Of a DNA stretch of 64,000 nucleotides, positions 28,085 to 35,642 are shown one piece after another (positions within the stretch are counted from its first letter, which is position 1; every line of letters begins with the position of its first letter). The notes beneath the pieces were generated by a model. It searched no databases and was not told where the DNA came from. It worked only from the letters and a program-made list of their open reading frames with translations. The position numbers were made by a program, and so were the translations under genes. The DNA is taken from assembly GCA_964442075.1 (NCBI GenBank), contig CAYTWH010000015.1:1-64000 (forward strand). Direction: 5' to 3'. Origin of the DNA: CAYTAU01 sp964442075. Lineage in GTDB: Bacteria; Bacteroidota; Bacteroidia; Bacteroidales; CAYTAU01.

Positions 28085-28969
28085 ATGCAAAAAATTGATA
28101 AAATAGTCTTTGGTGATAATCAATTCTTTGGGATTAATCATATGTCTCAAGAAAAAGCACAACAATTAACTGAAAAATTCCATGATATAAATAATATTTA
28201 CAAAGTATATAATTTAGTATATGATAATGGTATAAAAGCTTTCTTTTTGAATAGTAATGATAGAGCAATTGAAATTTGTAATCATTTTAAAGATAACAAC
28301 AAAAAGTTTCCAGATATATCATTCTATGTGTCAATTCCATATCCATACAAATATGCTAATATGGTTGCTGAAAAAGGTATTGTTTCTAGTATGAATGATA
28401 TACTCTTTAAGAATAACACTATTGGTGGAGCAGTTGGGATGATAGCAAAAGGCAGTATGTCGGTTATTTCTAAAGACGCTATTAAGCTAATGCAGATCCT
28501 TATTGACCTTGAGATGAAGATGTTTAGTGGCCTTAATGTAAAAGTAATATTCTTGCAAAATATAATAACTGACTTGATTCTTGGATATAATATAAAAGAA
28601 GTTTTTGAAGAATATTATAATTATGTTAAAAAGAAATATAATTCGATACCAGGATTAATTACTCAAAATCTCCCATACACATTAAATAAAATGAAAGAAT
28701 GGGGTATTAAAGATATGGTTATTTGTTCTTCTTTTAATAAAATAGGTTACTTAATGTCACCAGATATTAATTCATATTTAGATGTAATTAAGTCAAACAA
28801 TAAAAACGATTATCAACTAATGGCTATGTCGACATTAGCTTCTGGAGCAATAAAACCAGATGAAGCATATCAGTTTTTAGAAAATAAAAACATTCAATCA
28901 ATTGTCTTTGGTGCTTCAAGCAAAAATCACATCGAAGATACTAAACAATTAATTGAAAAATATATTTAA
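28085..28969 (+). CDS. TIM-barrel-like protein of unknown function (aldo/keto reductase-like end)
   Basis: A 294-residue protein with alternating strands and helices. It starts with KIVFGDNQFFGINHMSQEKA and ends with LMAMSTLASGAIKPDEAYQF and SIVFGASSKNHIEDTKQLIEKYI, which resembles the phosphate-binding C-terminus of aldo/keto reductases (GASS-x-x-HI). The DxxxAY-K-H tetrad of true aldo/keto reductases is not apparent. Proteins with this start occur in Bacteroidota polysaccharide loci without an assigned role. It is the last gene of the locus and is followed after about 16 bp by a strong hairpin terminator. Confidence 0.5.
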   Translation: MQKIDKIVFGDNQFFGINHMSQEKAQQLTEKFHDINNIYKVYNLVYDNGIKAFFLNSNDRAIEICNHFKDNNKKFPDISFYVSIPYPYKYANMVAEKGIVSSMNDILFKNNTIGGAVGMIAKGSMSVISKDAIKLMQILIDLEMKMFSGLNVKVIFLQNIITDLILGYNIKEVFEEYYNYVKKKYNSIPGLITQNLPYTLNKMKEWGIKDMVICSSFNKIGYLMSPDINSYLDVIKSNNKNDYQLMAMSTLASGAIKPDEAYQFLENKNIQSIVFGASSKNHIEDTKQLIEKYI

Positions 28970-28983
28970 TAAGATTCACAATA

Positions 28984-29012
28984 AAAAAAGCCCTCATTTG
29001 AGGGCTTTTCTT
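28984..29012. terminator. Bidirectional Rho-independent terminator
   Basis: A perfect 10-bp stem (aaaagccctc / gagggctttt) with a 4-nt loop at 28986-29009, A-rich on the left and T-rich on the right. It ends the + strand polysaccharide locus and the - strand protease gene, which converge here. Confidence 0.9.
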
Positions 29013-29029
29013 GTTATTAGTTTATATAG

Positions 29030-31258
29030 TTATTGTTTTATAAACTTAATTGTTTTAGAATATTCGTTATTATTACCAAAAATCATAAATAAATAGACTC
29101 CCCTTTCCAACTTATCTCCAAATACATACTCTTCATTTGCATTAACTAAGCTCTCAGATAAAATTTTACCTGTTATATCACTAATATATACATTAAAAGT
29201 TTGGCTGTAATCATCAGTAATTAATATTTTAGCATTATTATTAAATGGATTTGGATATAATTTTGTTTTGGTAGCAATCATATCATTATTGCTTGTATGT
29301 CCACTCTTAGCTCCTGTCATATCAATCTGGCAAACTTGTCCCCAATCACCCCATGATCCTCCTACTTTAGCTCGTACTCTTACATCATATATTTGACCAT
29401 TTTGAATTCCTGGCATGTAATAAATTCTTATGTAATTTCTGCTAGGCTTGGTAGGATGAACATTACTTCTTGTTTCGCTATATCCAATACCTGCACACGT
29501 AAATTCCCATTCAAAATCTTGTGAGCCATAAACACCGTCACAGTATATCCAAGTACTTTTGTCAGTTGTTGTATAACCGCAAAAATCATCTCTCAACTTG
29601 GTAGTTGGGCCACTTAATCCCATAACTACATTTTCAATTACATCCTGATCAACAACATCTACTGTACTATTTACATCGTTATATCCAGCATAAGTAACAG
29701 AATATGATTGTCCACTCCCTACACCTACTCCTGCAAAAACAGTTGTTCCAACTGCATTTGTCATCTGAGGAGAACCTCCAAATGTAACCTCTGCATTTTC
29801 AATAGGGTCTGTTCCGTCAGTAACACTAAAAGTTACATCATATGTTTCAGGCTGCGGAATTGTATAAGCTCTGATACTCACATCATATCCACTTGCTCCG
29901 GCTTCACTCCAACTTGAGCCACTACCACTAAACCAACATACATCACTTTCAATTGTTGGGTCAGCATATCCGCCATATGCACATTCAACAGGAATCACAT
30001 AAGTCTCGCTAGGAATATTATACCGCACTTTCACATAAAAATCATCACCTGATGAAACATTAATAGCGGATGCAAGATCAAATGTATAAAATCCTGGGTA
30101 TGTAACACTCTGACCAGTTAATGATCCTAAAAGATTGGATAAAGAACCTCCGGAAAAATCATCATAAATCTCAATACTTATAGTAGCTCCTGCACCTCTT
30201 ACATAAGTACTGATTTTTGTAATCTGTTCATCAGCACTGGGAACGATCTTCACCAGGCCGTAATCATCTCCATCACCATACCCAATACCGCTTACAAGGC
30301 CAATCTCATCATAATGGTACAAACTTGCAGTTGCATCATAGGCAATAGGATCTTTGAAATAACCAACGGTCCAAAGTGCTTTGGTATCCTCATAAGAGAT
30401 ATAGAAATAACCTGATTCTCCCCAACCGGTTCCCCAGCTATTTTTTACAATCCAGGCACCATCATCAATTGGTGTGTCTTTGAAATTATTTTTGGAAAAA
30501 TCATCATCCCATCCAACCAGCAGTACACCATGATTTGTTGATGAGTCTATAGGATGCGTGCAATAATAAGCATCGTATGTATAATCCATAAACGCATCAA
30601 CATACCTCATGTTACAGTAGGCTGCACCATTATCATAAATAGCTTGTTTTACAACAGAAGCATTATAGCCGGCATCATTTATACCGGGTAAATGCACAAT
30701 ATTCTGCATCCAATATACAGGATCCCCGCTACCACATGTTGCATCACAAATAGCCTGTGAAGTTGCCGGATATGGTTGATCAGTTTCATCTATAGGGCCA
30801 GCAATTCTTGATGCATAATTCGTAGCCACATTCAAATTTCCACCCTCACAAGGTTCCCAAAGATGTCCATGACATGCTGACATATTAATTTCAGAAAAAT
30901 CATAAGTTCCTACACTCGTGTATTTTAGTGTAGATTCTATTGCTCCAATCGCGCCAAAAGCCCAACAAGGTCCGCTTGCTATCTGGCTACCAACTGGTGT
31001 TGTCCCGCCCTGCGTTCTAAGATCAAATGAAGCATCCAGTTTGGGCACATTAATTTGCATATGCGCCAATGCATCAAAACTATATTTTGTAAGTGAAGGA
31101 ATTTCTCCCAGAGGATAGCCATCTTCAGAATAAGCTTGTATTAATCCGGCATTCTTTTTCAATAAATAATTAGTAAACTCAGGATTAACGGGAGCTTTCT
31201 CTTGTGCAATTGCACTTAAACAAATAATTGTTGATATTAATAATAGGATTTTTTTCAT
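29030..31258 (-). CDS. Secreted C1 (papain-like) cysteine protease with T9SS sorting domain
   Basis: A 742-residue exported protein: signal peptide ending ...LSAIA/Q (residues 1-18), a short propeptide region, and a C1A peptidase domain (about 75-305). Gln92 and Cys98 lie in SQIASGPCWAFGAIG with papain spacing, His243 in TNHGVLLVGW and Asn273 in WIVKNSWGTGWG, so the catalytic set is complete. A jelly-roll-like region, a CarboxypepD/Ig-like domain (about 475-545), another Ig/fibronectin-like region and a Por_Secre_tail (LYPNPFNN ... IKFIKQ) follow. It is expected on the cell surface or outside via T9SS, acting on proteins. It stands alone between convergent and divergent neighbours and shares a terminator with the polysaccharide locus. 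Confidence 0.9.
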   Translation of the reverse strand: MKKILLLISTIICLSAIAQEKAPVNPEFTNYLLKKNAGLIQAYSEDGYPLGEIPSLTKYSFDALAHMQINVPKLDASFDLRTQGGTTPVGSQIASGPCWAFGAIGAIESTLKYTSVGTYDFSEINMSACHGHLWEPCEGGNLNVATNYASRIAGPIDETDQPYPATSQAICDATCGSGDPVYWMQNIVHLPGINDAGYNASVVKQAIYDNGAAYCNMRYVDAFMDYTYDAYYCTHPIDSSTNHGVLLVGWDDDFSKNNFKDTPIDDGAWIVKNSWGTGWGESGYFYISYEDTKALWTVGYFKDPIAYDATASLYHYDEIGLVSGIGYGDGDDYGLVKIVPSADEQITKISTYVRGAGATISIEIYDDFSGGSLSNLLGSLTGQSVTYPGFYTFDLASAINVSSGDDFYVKVRYNIPSETYVIPVECAYGGYADPTIESDVCWFSGSGSSWSEAGASGYDVSIRAYTIPQPETYDVTFSVTDGTDPIENAEVTFGGSPQMTNAVGTTVFAGVGVGSGQSYSVTYAGYNDVNSTVDVVDQDVIENVVMGLSGPTTKLRDDFCGYTTTDKSTWIYCDGVYGSQDFEWEFTCAGIGYSETRSNVHPTKPSRNYIRIYYMPGIQNGQIYDVRVRAKVGGSWGDWGQVCQIDMTGAKSGHTSNNDMIATKTKLYPNPFNNNAKILITDDYSQTFNVYISDITGKILSESLVNANEEYVFGDKLERGVYLFMIFGNNNEYSKTIKFIKQ

Positions 31259-31439
31259 AATGTATATTTTTTAATTTATTTAAACAATTCTTTGTACGTT
31301 TCATACAAAGAAAATGTTTCATAATTTAACCTCATTTATGATAAATGTATATAATTTAGACGTAAATATCTATTAAATGGTTGCCGATACAAATAGTTTT
31401 TTTATCAATGTTTTAATTTCAAGCAATTCCTCAATTTAA
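31259..31439. other. Intergenic, leader of the protease gene
   Basis: AT-rich non-coding stretch upstream of the - strand protease. It holds a 7-bp inverted repeat (CTTTGTA at 31290-31296, TACAAAG at 31304-31310) and two copies of GTTTCATA at 31298 and 31316. No clear TAnnTTTG promoter box was found. Together with the remnant and palindrome described next it makes up the 658-bp gap before wecB. Confidence 0.5.
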
Positions 31440-31730
31440 AAACACTTTAGTTTTTTTGCTCATGATAATTCAAAACAGGAATATTTAATTGAAGAATTGA
31501 TAATAGAATATCCTGCATTATATATGGGATTAGGAGAAAGATTTGATGTATATACAGGAAATGTAAAACGATCTCCAAAATTATATATAAAATTAGGTTT
31601 AGAGTGGTTATATCGTTTATTATTACAACCAACCAGAATAAAAAGACAAATTGTATTGATAAAGTTTTTTTTTAATTGCATTTTGGCAAATTGTAATACA
31701 TTTCCTGAAAATTTTCTCAATAAAAAATAA
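31440..31730 (+). pseudogene. WecG/TagA/CpsF glycosyltransferase, 3' remnant
   Basis: An open stretch of about 96 codons lacks a proper start but clearly encodes the end of a WecG/TagA/CpsF-family enzyme (transfer of ManNAc-type sugars to lipid-linked acceptors). SKQEYLIEE corresponds to the family PKQE motif, GERFDVYTGNVKRSPK to the G-x-FD-x-x-AG-x-x-RAP block, and GLEWLYRLLLQPTRIKR to the conserved C-terminal GLEWLYRL helix. The family is usually ~240 residues; the N-terminal two thirds are missing. A stop lies at 31437. It is directly upstream of wecB, whose product (UDP-ManNAc) is the usual donor precursor for this family. Confidence 0.8.
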
Positions 31731-31743
31731 TATATATACTTGC

Positions 31744-31772
31744 TACACATTTTGCGTAACGCATAATGTGTA
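31744..31772. repeat. 29-bp near-perfect palindrome
   Basis: TACACATT and AATGTGTA arms frame a TGCGTaACGCA core. It lies 145 bp upstream of wecB and just after the WecG remnant. It could be an operator, a weak hairpin or the end of a mobile element; there is no T-run, so a terminator is less likely. Confidence 0.5.
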
Positions 31773-31884
31773 ATACAAATTGCGTAAAATATAATAAAAT
31801 AATAATATTAATGAAATAAAATTACATTAAAAGTAAAGGCAAGCACTCACGTAATAAACCCAATCGATTTCCAAAATTTTTTTA

Positions 31885-31892
31885 TACTTTTG
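31885..31892 (+). promoter_or_regulatory. Candidate Bacteroidota -7 box for wecB
   Basis: TACTTTTG matches TAnnTTTG and lies 24 bp before the wecB ATG. No good -33 TTTG is found at 19-21 nt upstream, so support is partial. Confidence 0.35.
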
Positions 31893-31916
31893 TTATTTAA
31901 TAGAATTTAAATTATT

Positions 31917-33062
31917 ATGAAGATAATTAGTCTTATTGGAGCACGACCAAATTTTATGAAAATTGCACCATTTATTCGTGCAATTAAAAATCATAATAAA
32001 AAATCAGATGAGAAGATTGAACATATTCTTGTACATACAGGTCAACATTATGATATTAGAATGTCGCAACAATTTTTTAAGGATTTAAATATTCCTCCTG
32101 CTGACATTCACCTTGAAATTGGTTCAGGCACTCATGCCGAGCAAGTTGGTAATACAATGATTGAATTTGAAAAGGTTATTAAAAAAGAAAAACCAGACTG
32201 GATTGTTGTTGTTGGTGATGTAAACGCAATTTGTGCCGGCTCAATTACTGCAAAAAAGGAACATATTAAACTGGCTCACATTGAAGCAGGTCTTCGTTCC
32301 GGGGATATTACCATGCCCGAAGAGATAAATCGGTTAGTTGCAGATCGTTTATCAGATATATTATTTACTCCCGACAGAATATCAGATAAAAATTTATTGA
32401 AAGAAGGAGTTCCAAAAGAAAGAATAAAGTTTGTTGGCAATATTATGATTGATACTCTTGAAAATGAAAGGGAAAAAGCTTCAGCCCTTGAAATTAGAAA
32501 TATCATTAAAAAAAATCTGATTGATGAAAACCATAGTTTTACCGTTCCAAATATAAACAAATTTGCAATAGTAACACTTCATAGACCTTCAAATGTTGAT
32601 CATAAAGAAATTTTCATTCCTATAATTGATTTTTTACTAAATGATGTTGCTAGTGATTTTCATATAATTTGGGCAATTCATCCTCGTGCGTTTAAGCAAT
32701 TAGAAAAATTTGAATTGCTTGAAAAAGTTAAATCCTGTTCAAATTTAATTTTATTACATCCAATCGGTTATCATGAATTATTGAAATTAAATATGGATGC
32801 TAAAATTGTTCTTACAGATAGCGGTGGTTTACAGGAAGAATGTACAGTGCTTGGCACACCATGCTTAACTCTGCGTTGGAATACCGAACGTCCAATAACT
32901 TTAAGAGAACATGGAGGAGCTTCTGTATTGGTAGGCAATAATGTTGAAAAAATCAGACAAGAATATAAAGATACATTATCAAAAAATACCATTCCTTTAT
33001 CACCTGAGTTATGGGATGGAAAAACAGCAGAACGAATAGTCAAAATTATTGCTGAATATTGA
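31917..33062 (+). CDS. wecB: UDP-N-acetylglucosamine 2-epimerase (non-hydrolysing)
   Basis: WecB interconverts UDP-GlcNAc and UDP-ManNAc in the cytoplasm. The 381-residue GT-B-fold enzyme starts with KIISLIGARPNFMKIAP and has HTGQHYD, the catalytic glutamates in HIEAGLRSGD and MPEEINR, VTLHRPSNVD with the catalytic histidine, and TDSGGLQEE in the UDP site. Length and motifs fit the bacterial non-hydrolysing family. It is monocistronic, and the remnant before it suggests it once neighboured a ManNAc transferase gene. It may feed ManNAc into the surface glycan made by the locus at 1-29 kb. Confidence 0.9.
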   Translation: MKIISLIGARPNFMKIAPFIRAIKNHNKKSDEKIEHILVHTGQHYDIRMSQQFFKDLNIPPADIHLEIGSGTHAEQVGNTMIEFEKVIKKEKPDWIVVVGDVNAICAGSITAKKEHIKLAHIEAGLRSGDITMPEEINRLVADRLSDILFTPDRISDKNLLKEGVPKERIKFVGNIMIDTLENEREKASALEIRNIIKKNLIDENHSFTVPNINKFAIVTLHRPSNVDHKEIFIPIIDFLLNDVASDFHIIWAIHPRAFKQLEKFELLEKVKSCSNLILLHPIGYHELLKLNMDAKIVLTDSGGLQEECTVLGTPCLTLRWNTERPITLREHGGASVLVGNNVEKIRQEYKDTLSKNTIPLSPELWDGKTAERIVKIIAEY

Positions 33063-33113
33063 TAAATTATGAATATCCGTATATTTACCTAGTAAATGAT
33101 TAAAATGTTTATC

Positions 33114-33166
33114 ATTCCTGCGAAAGCAGGAATCCAGAATTATATTGCAGAATACAACTGGATTCC
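33114..33166. repeat. REP-like element with alternative hairpins
   Basis: ATTCCTGC-GAAA-GCAGGAAT (33114-33133) is a perfect 8-bp hairpin. The overlapping GGAATCCAG (33129-33137) is also complementary to CTGGATTCC (33158-33166), so two mutually exclusive hairpins are possible. The layout resembles dispersed intergenic REP/MITE elements. It lies between the ends of wecB and the OmpA-like gene and could also end transcription. Confidence 0.6.
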
Positions 33167-33210
33167 GCACTTTTACTTTTTGTCTTTTGGCTTTTTGACT
33201 TTACTTTTTT

Positions 33211-35373
33211 TTACTCTGTTTTAAGGACTTTAAATTCAACACGTCTATTCAACTGACGACCTTCTTCATCAGAGTTAAATGCAACAGGTCTTGACTCTCC
33301 ATACCCTTTTGATGAAATTCTACCAGCAATAACACCATTGTTTGTTAAATATTCTGCAACCGATTTTGCTCTTGCCTGAGAAAGTTTTAAATTAAATTCA
33401 TCTGAACCCGTATTATCTGTATGTCCGGCAACTTCTATTTCAATTTTTGGATTATTATTCATAAACCCAATAGTTCTATCTAACTCAGGAAATGATTCCG
33501 GCTTAAGAGTAGCTTTACTGTATTCGAAAAATATATTATTAAGTCGAACAACCTGTCCAACTTCAATAGGAGAAAGACGTAAATACTCATCATCAATTTC
33601 CATATATTCATCAATATCAGTTAAGTCAATATTCTTATTTGCTTCAAAAAATCCAAGTCCAATTGCTCTAAAACCATATTTTTTTCCTGCAGGTAAAATA
33701 ATTTTAAATTCCCCTGTATTAGGATTGGTACGAGCAACAGCCACTTCTTTACCTGAAGGCAATTCTTCAACAATTATTCTTGCATCAACAGGCTCATTTG
33801 TTTTATTATTTAATACTTTTCCTGAAATCAACACAACAGGCTTTGGCTTAACTTTTTGAGGCAAAGCAATTCTGAAAATATCATTTTTCCCAACCGATTT
33901 ATTTGTACTGGAAAGATATGCGTATTCACCGGAAGCAGGAATATTATATTTTGTATCTGACTCAGGGCTATTAATTGCATCTCCTAAGTTCTGTGGCTCT
34001 GTCCATTTTTGCCATGTATCATCAAGCCTTTGAACAACAAAAATATCTTCCATTCCATATCCTGCATGACCGGAAGTAGAGAAATAAAGACTTACTCCAT
34101 CTGCTGCAAGAAAAGGACTATAATCATTTTGTGTTGTATTAATAGTTGATCCTAAATTTTTTGGTTTCGACCACCTGTTTTCACCCTTCATAAAACTAAC
34201 ATAAAGGTCAAGTCTTCCATAACTGTCTTTTTGTTCTATTGCCATTAATAATGTTCTTCCATCATTTGAAAGAAAATAATTAGCAAACTCATTTAAATTG
34301 AAAAAGCCATCAATTAACTGTTTCTCGGGATATGCCCAACCTTCACGAGTTCTATATGTAAAAGAAACACCTTCCGACATTGTTCCATCTTTATTATATG
34401 CATTACCTAATAATAGAGAATTACCATCGGGTGTTATAGATTGAACAAAATTATTGTATTTACTATTTAATGGTTTTCCAACATTTCTTGCATTCTTCCA
34501 TTTTCCGTTCTCATCAATTTTTGAATACCATATATCATCAATATCCTGAAATCCACCTACATTCTCCGGATGATTTTTTCTGTCAAATAATAACAATTTA
34601 CCATCTGGTGAAATCATTGGTGCTATTTCGTCATATATTGTATTAATACCTGTTCCCATACTTTCCGGCTTGTTGTTAAAAACAACATTTGGTATTAAAT
34701 TTATTTTTGCTTTTACTGAATCTTTACAATCAGAGATAGCAATAGCATCAATCATATTCCAACCCGGTACTGCCTCAGGATTCAGATAAACTGCTACTTC
34801 TTTTACATAAAAATCAGTTGGAGCAGTAAGAAATATATTTAACATTCTGGATTTTACATTTGCTGTTAAAGCAAGTTTATCATAAACCTGAACCTCCAGC
34901 CCATCCGTACTATACATAAAAACCTTAGTTATAGCACCCGGGTTGAAACTTTCAGCAATTGCAATTTGTTGTATTCTCATAGGAGCAACATATTCAACTC
35001 TAATAAAAGCTTCGCCTGATGTTTCTTTTCCACCCTTAGCTTTTACTGCCCAGGCAGTTGGAGAATCGCCTCCCATTGGTAATACATTGGGCTTTCCTAA
35101 AATCTGATTAGCAGATTTATCTTTTTTGCTGTATTCAGATGAGAATTTCACAACTTTATATGCCCATTGCACATTGCATATAATTGAATCTTCTGAATTT
35201 CCAGCTTTAATTAAAGTTTGTTCCCACAACACTTTATTACTATCAAGTGCATTTTTTGCATTCTGATCAATAATTTCAACTTTATTACTATCATTTGAAT
35301 CAATCTCTTGTGAAAATAAACTGCTTACTAATAACAATAATATAAGACTTAATGTAATTTTTAAAACTTTCAT
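33211..35373 (-). CDS. OmpA-family protein with PD40 propeller (PorE-like)
   Basis: A 720-residue envelope protein. A signal peptide (about 1-21, ending SSLFSQ) leads into a discoidin/F5-8-like region (about 65-220), PD40/WD40-like propeller repeats (about 240-500: PMISPDGKLLLFDRK, SITPDGNSLLLG, YFSTSGHAGYGMEDIFV), a carboxypeptidase-regulatory-like domain (about 505-600) and a C-terminal OmpA peptidoglycan-binding domain (NNIFFEYSKATL, VAGHTDNTGS, GYGESRPV, NRRVEF). PorE of the type IX secretion system has propeller, CRD and OmpA parts but begins with TPRs; here that part is replaced. It probably links an outer-membrane complex to peptidoglycan. Confidence 0.8.
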   Translation of the reverse strand: MKVLKITLSLILLLLVSSLFSQEIDSNDSNKVEIIDQNAKNALDSNKVLWEQTLIKAGNSEDSIICNVQWAYKVVKFSSEYSKKDKSANQILGKPNVLPMGGDSPTAWAVKAKGGKETSGEAFIRVEYVAPMRIQQIAIAESFNPGAITKVFMYSTDGLEVQVYDKLALTANVKSRMLNIFLTAPTDFYVKEVAVYLNPEAVPGWNMIDAIAISDCKDSVKAKINLIPNVVFNNKPESMGTGINTIYDEIAPMISPDGKLLLFDRKNHPENVGGFQDIDDIWYSKIDENGKWKNARNVGKPLNSKYNNFVQSITPDGNSLLLGNAYNKDGTMSEGVSFTYRTREGWAYPEKQLIDGFFNLNEFANYFLSNDGRTLLMAIEQKDSYGRLDLYVSFMKGENRWSKPKNLGSTINTTQNDYSPFLAADGVSLYFSTSGHAGYGMEDIFVVQRLDDTWQKWTEPQNLGDAINSPESDTKYNIPASGEYAYLSSTNKSVGKNDIFRIALPQKVKPKPVVLISGKVLNNKTNEPVDARIIVEELPSGKEVAVARTNPNTGEFKIILPAGKKYGFRAIGLGFFEANKNIDLTDIDEYMEIDDEYLRLSPIEVGQVVRLNNIFFEYSKATLKPESFPELDRTIGFMNNNPKIEIEVAGHTDNTGSDEFNLKLSQARAKSVAEYLTNNGVIAGRISSKGYGESRPVAFNSDEEGRQLNRRVEFKVLKTE

Positions 35374-35472
35374 AACAATTTAATAATTATAAAATTTAAG
35401 GCTTTAACTATAATAATTTAGCAAAAATATGATAAATTTTTTAATACTTGTTATTTTTTTGCAAAAAAAATC

Positions 35473-35480
35473 TATCTTTG
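35473..35480 (+). promoter_or_regulatory. Candidate promoter -7 box for tRNA-Leu
   Basis: TATCTTTG matches TAnnTTTG and ends 12 bp before the tRNA. A CTTG at 35447-35450 is a possible -33 element with a rather long 22-nt spacer. Confidence 0.4.
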
Positions 35481-35492
35481 CAATCCTTATTT

Positions 35493-35574
35493 GCGGATGT
35501 GTCGTAATTGGTAGCCGAGCTAGACTTAGGATCTAGTGCCGTGAGGCGTGGGGGTTCGAGTCCCTTCATCCGCA
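35493..35574 (+). tRNA. tRNA-Leu (anticodon UAG)
   Basis: An 82-nt class II tRNA. The acceptor stem GCGGATG pairs with CATCCGC (35567-35573) and A is the discriminator. The anticodon arm CTAGA-CTTAGGA-TCTAG places TAG at positions 34-36, reading CUA leucine codons. A variable arm (TGCCGTGAGGCG) and the T-loop GGTTCGAGTCC are present. CCA is not encoded. It stands alone, between divergently oriented envelope and chaperone genes. Confidence 0.95.
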
Positions 35575-35586
35575 CAAATTTTATTT

Positions 35587-35612
35587 GGCCGTTGTATTTT
35601 TACAACGGTTTT
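35587..35612 (+). terminator. Rho-independent terminator after tRNA-Leu
   Basis: CCGTTGTA (35589-35596), a TTTT loop and TACAACGG (35601-35608) followed by TTTTG form an 8-bp stem with a T-run, placed 15 bp after the tRNA and before tig. Confidence 0.75.
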
Positions 35613-35642
35613 GTTTATTTTTAATTTAATTTTTTGATTCCC

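Noticed and set aside
31460..31750. Minus-strand reading frame over the WecG remnant
   Set aside because: It has no recognisable protein features, while the + strand carries clear WecG/TagA family motifs.
31744..31772. Rho-independent terminator
   Set aside because: The palindrome is not followed by a T-run and no intact gene ends just before it.
33211..35373. Two-component propeller sensor
   Set aside because: PD40 repeats are present, but the C-terminus is an OmpA peptidoglycan-binding domain and there is no kinase, phosphatase or DNA-binding output.
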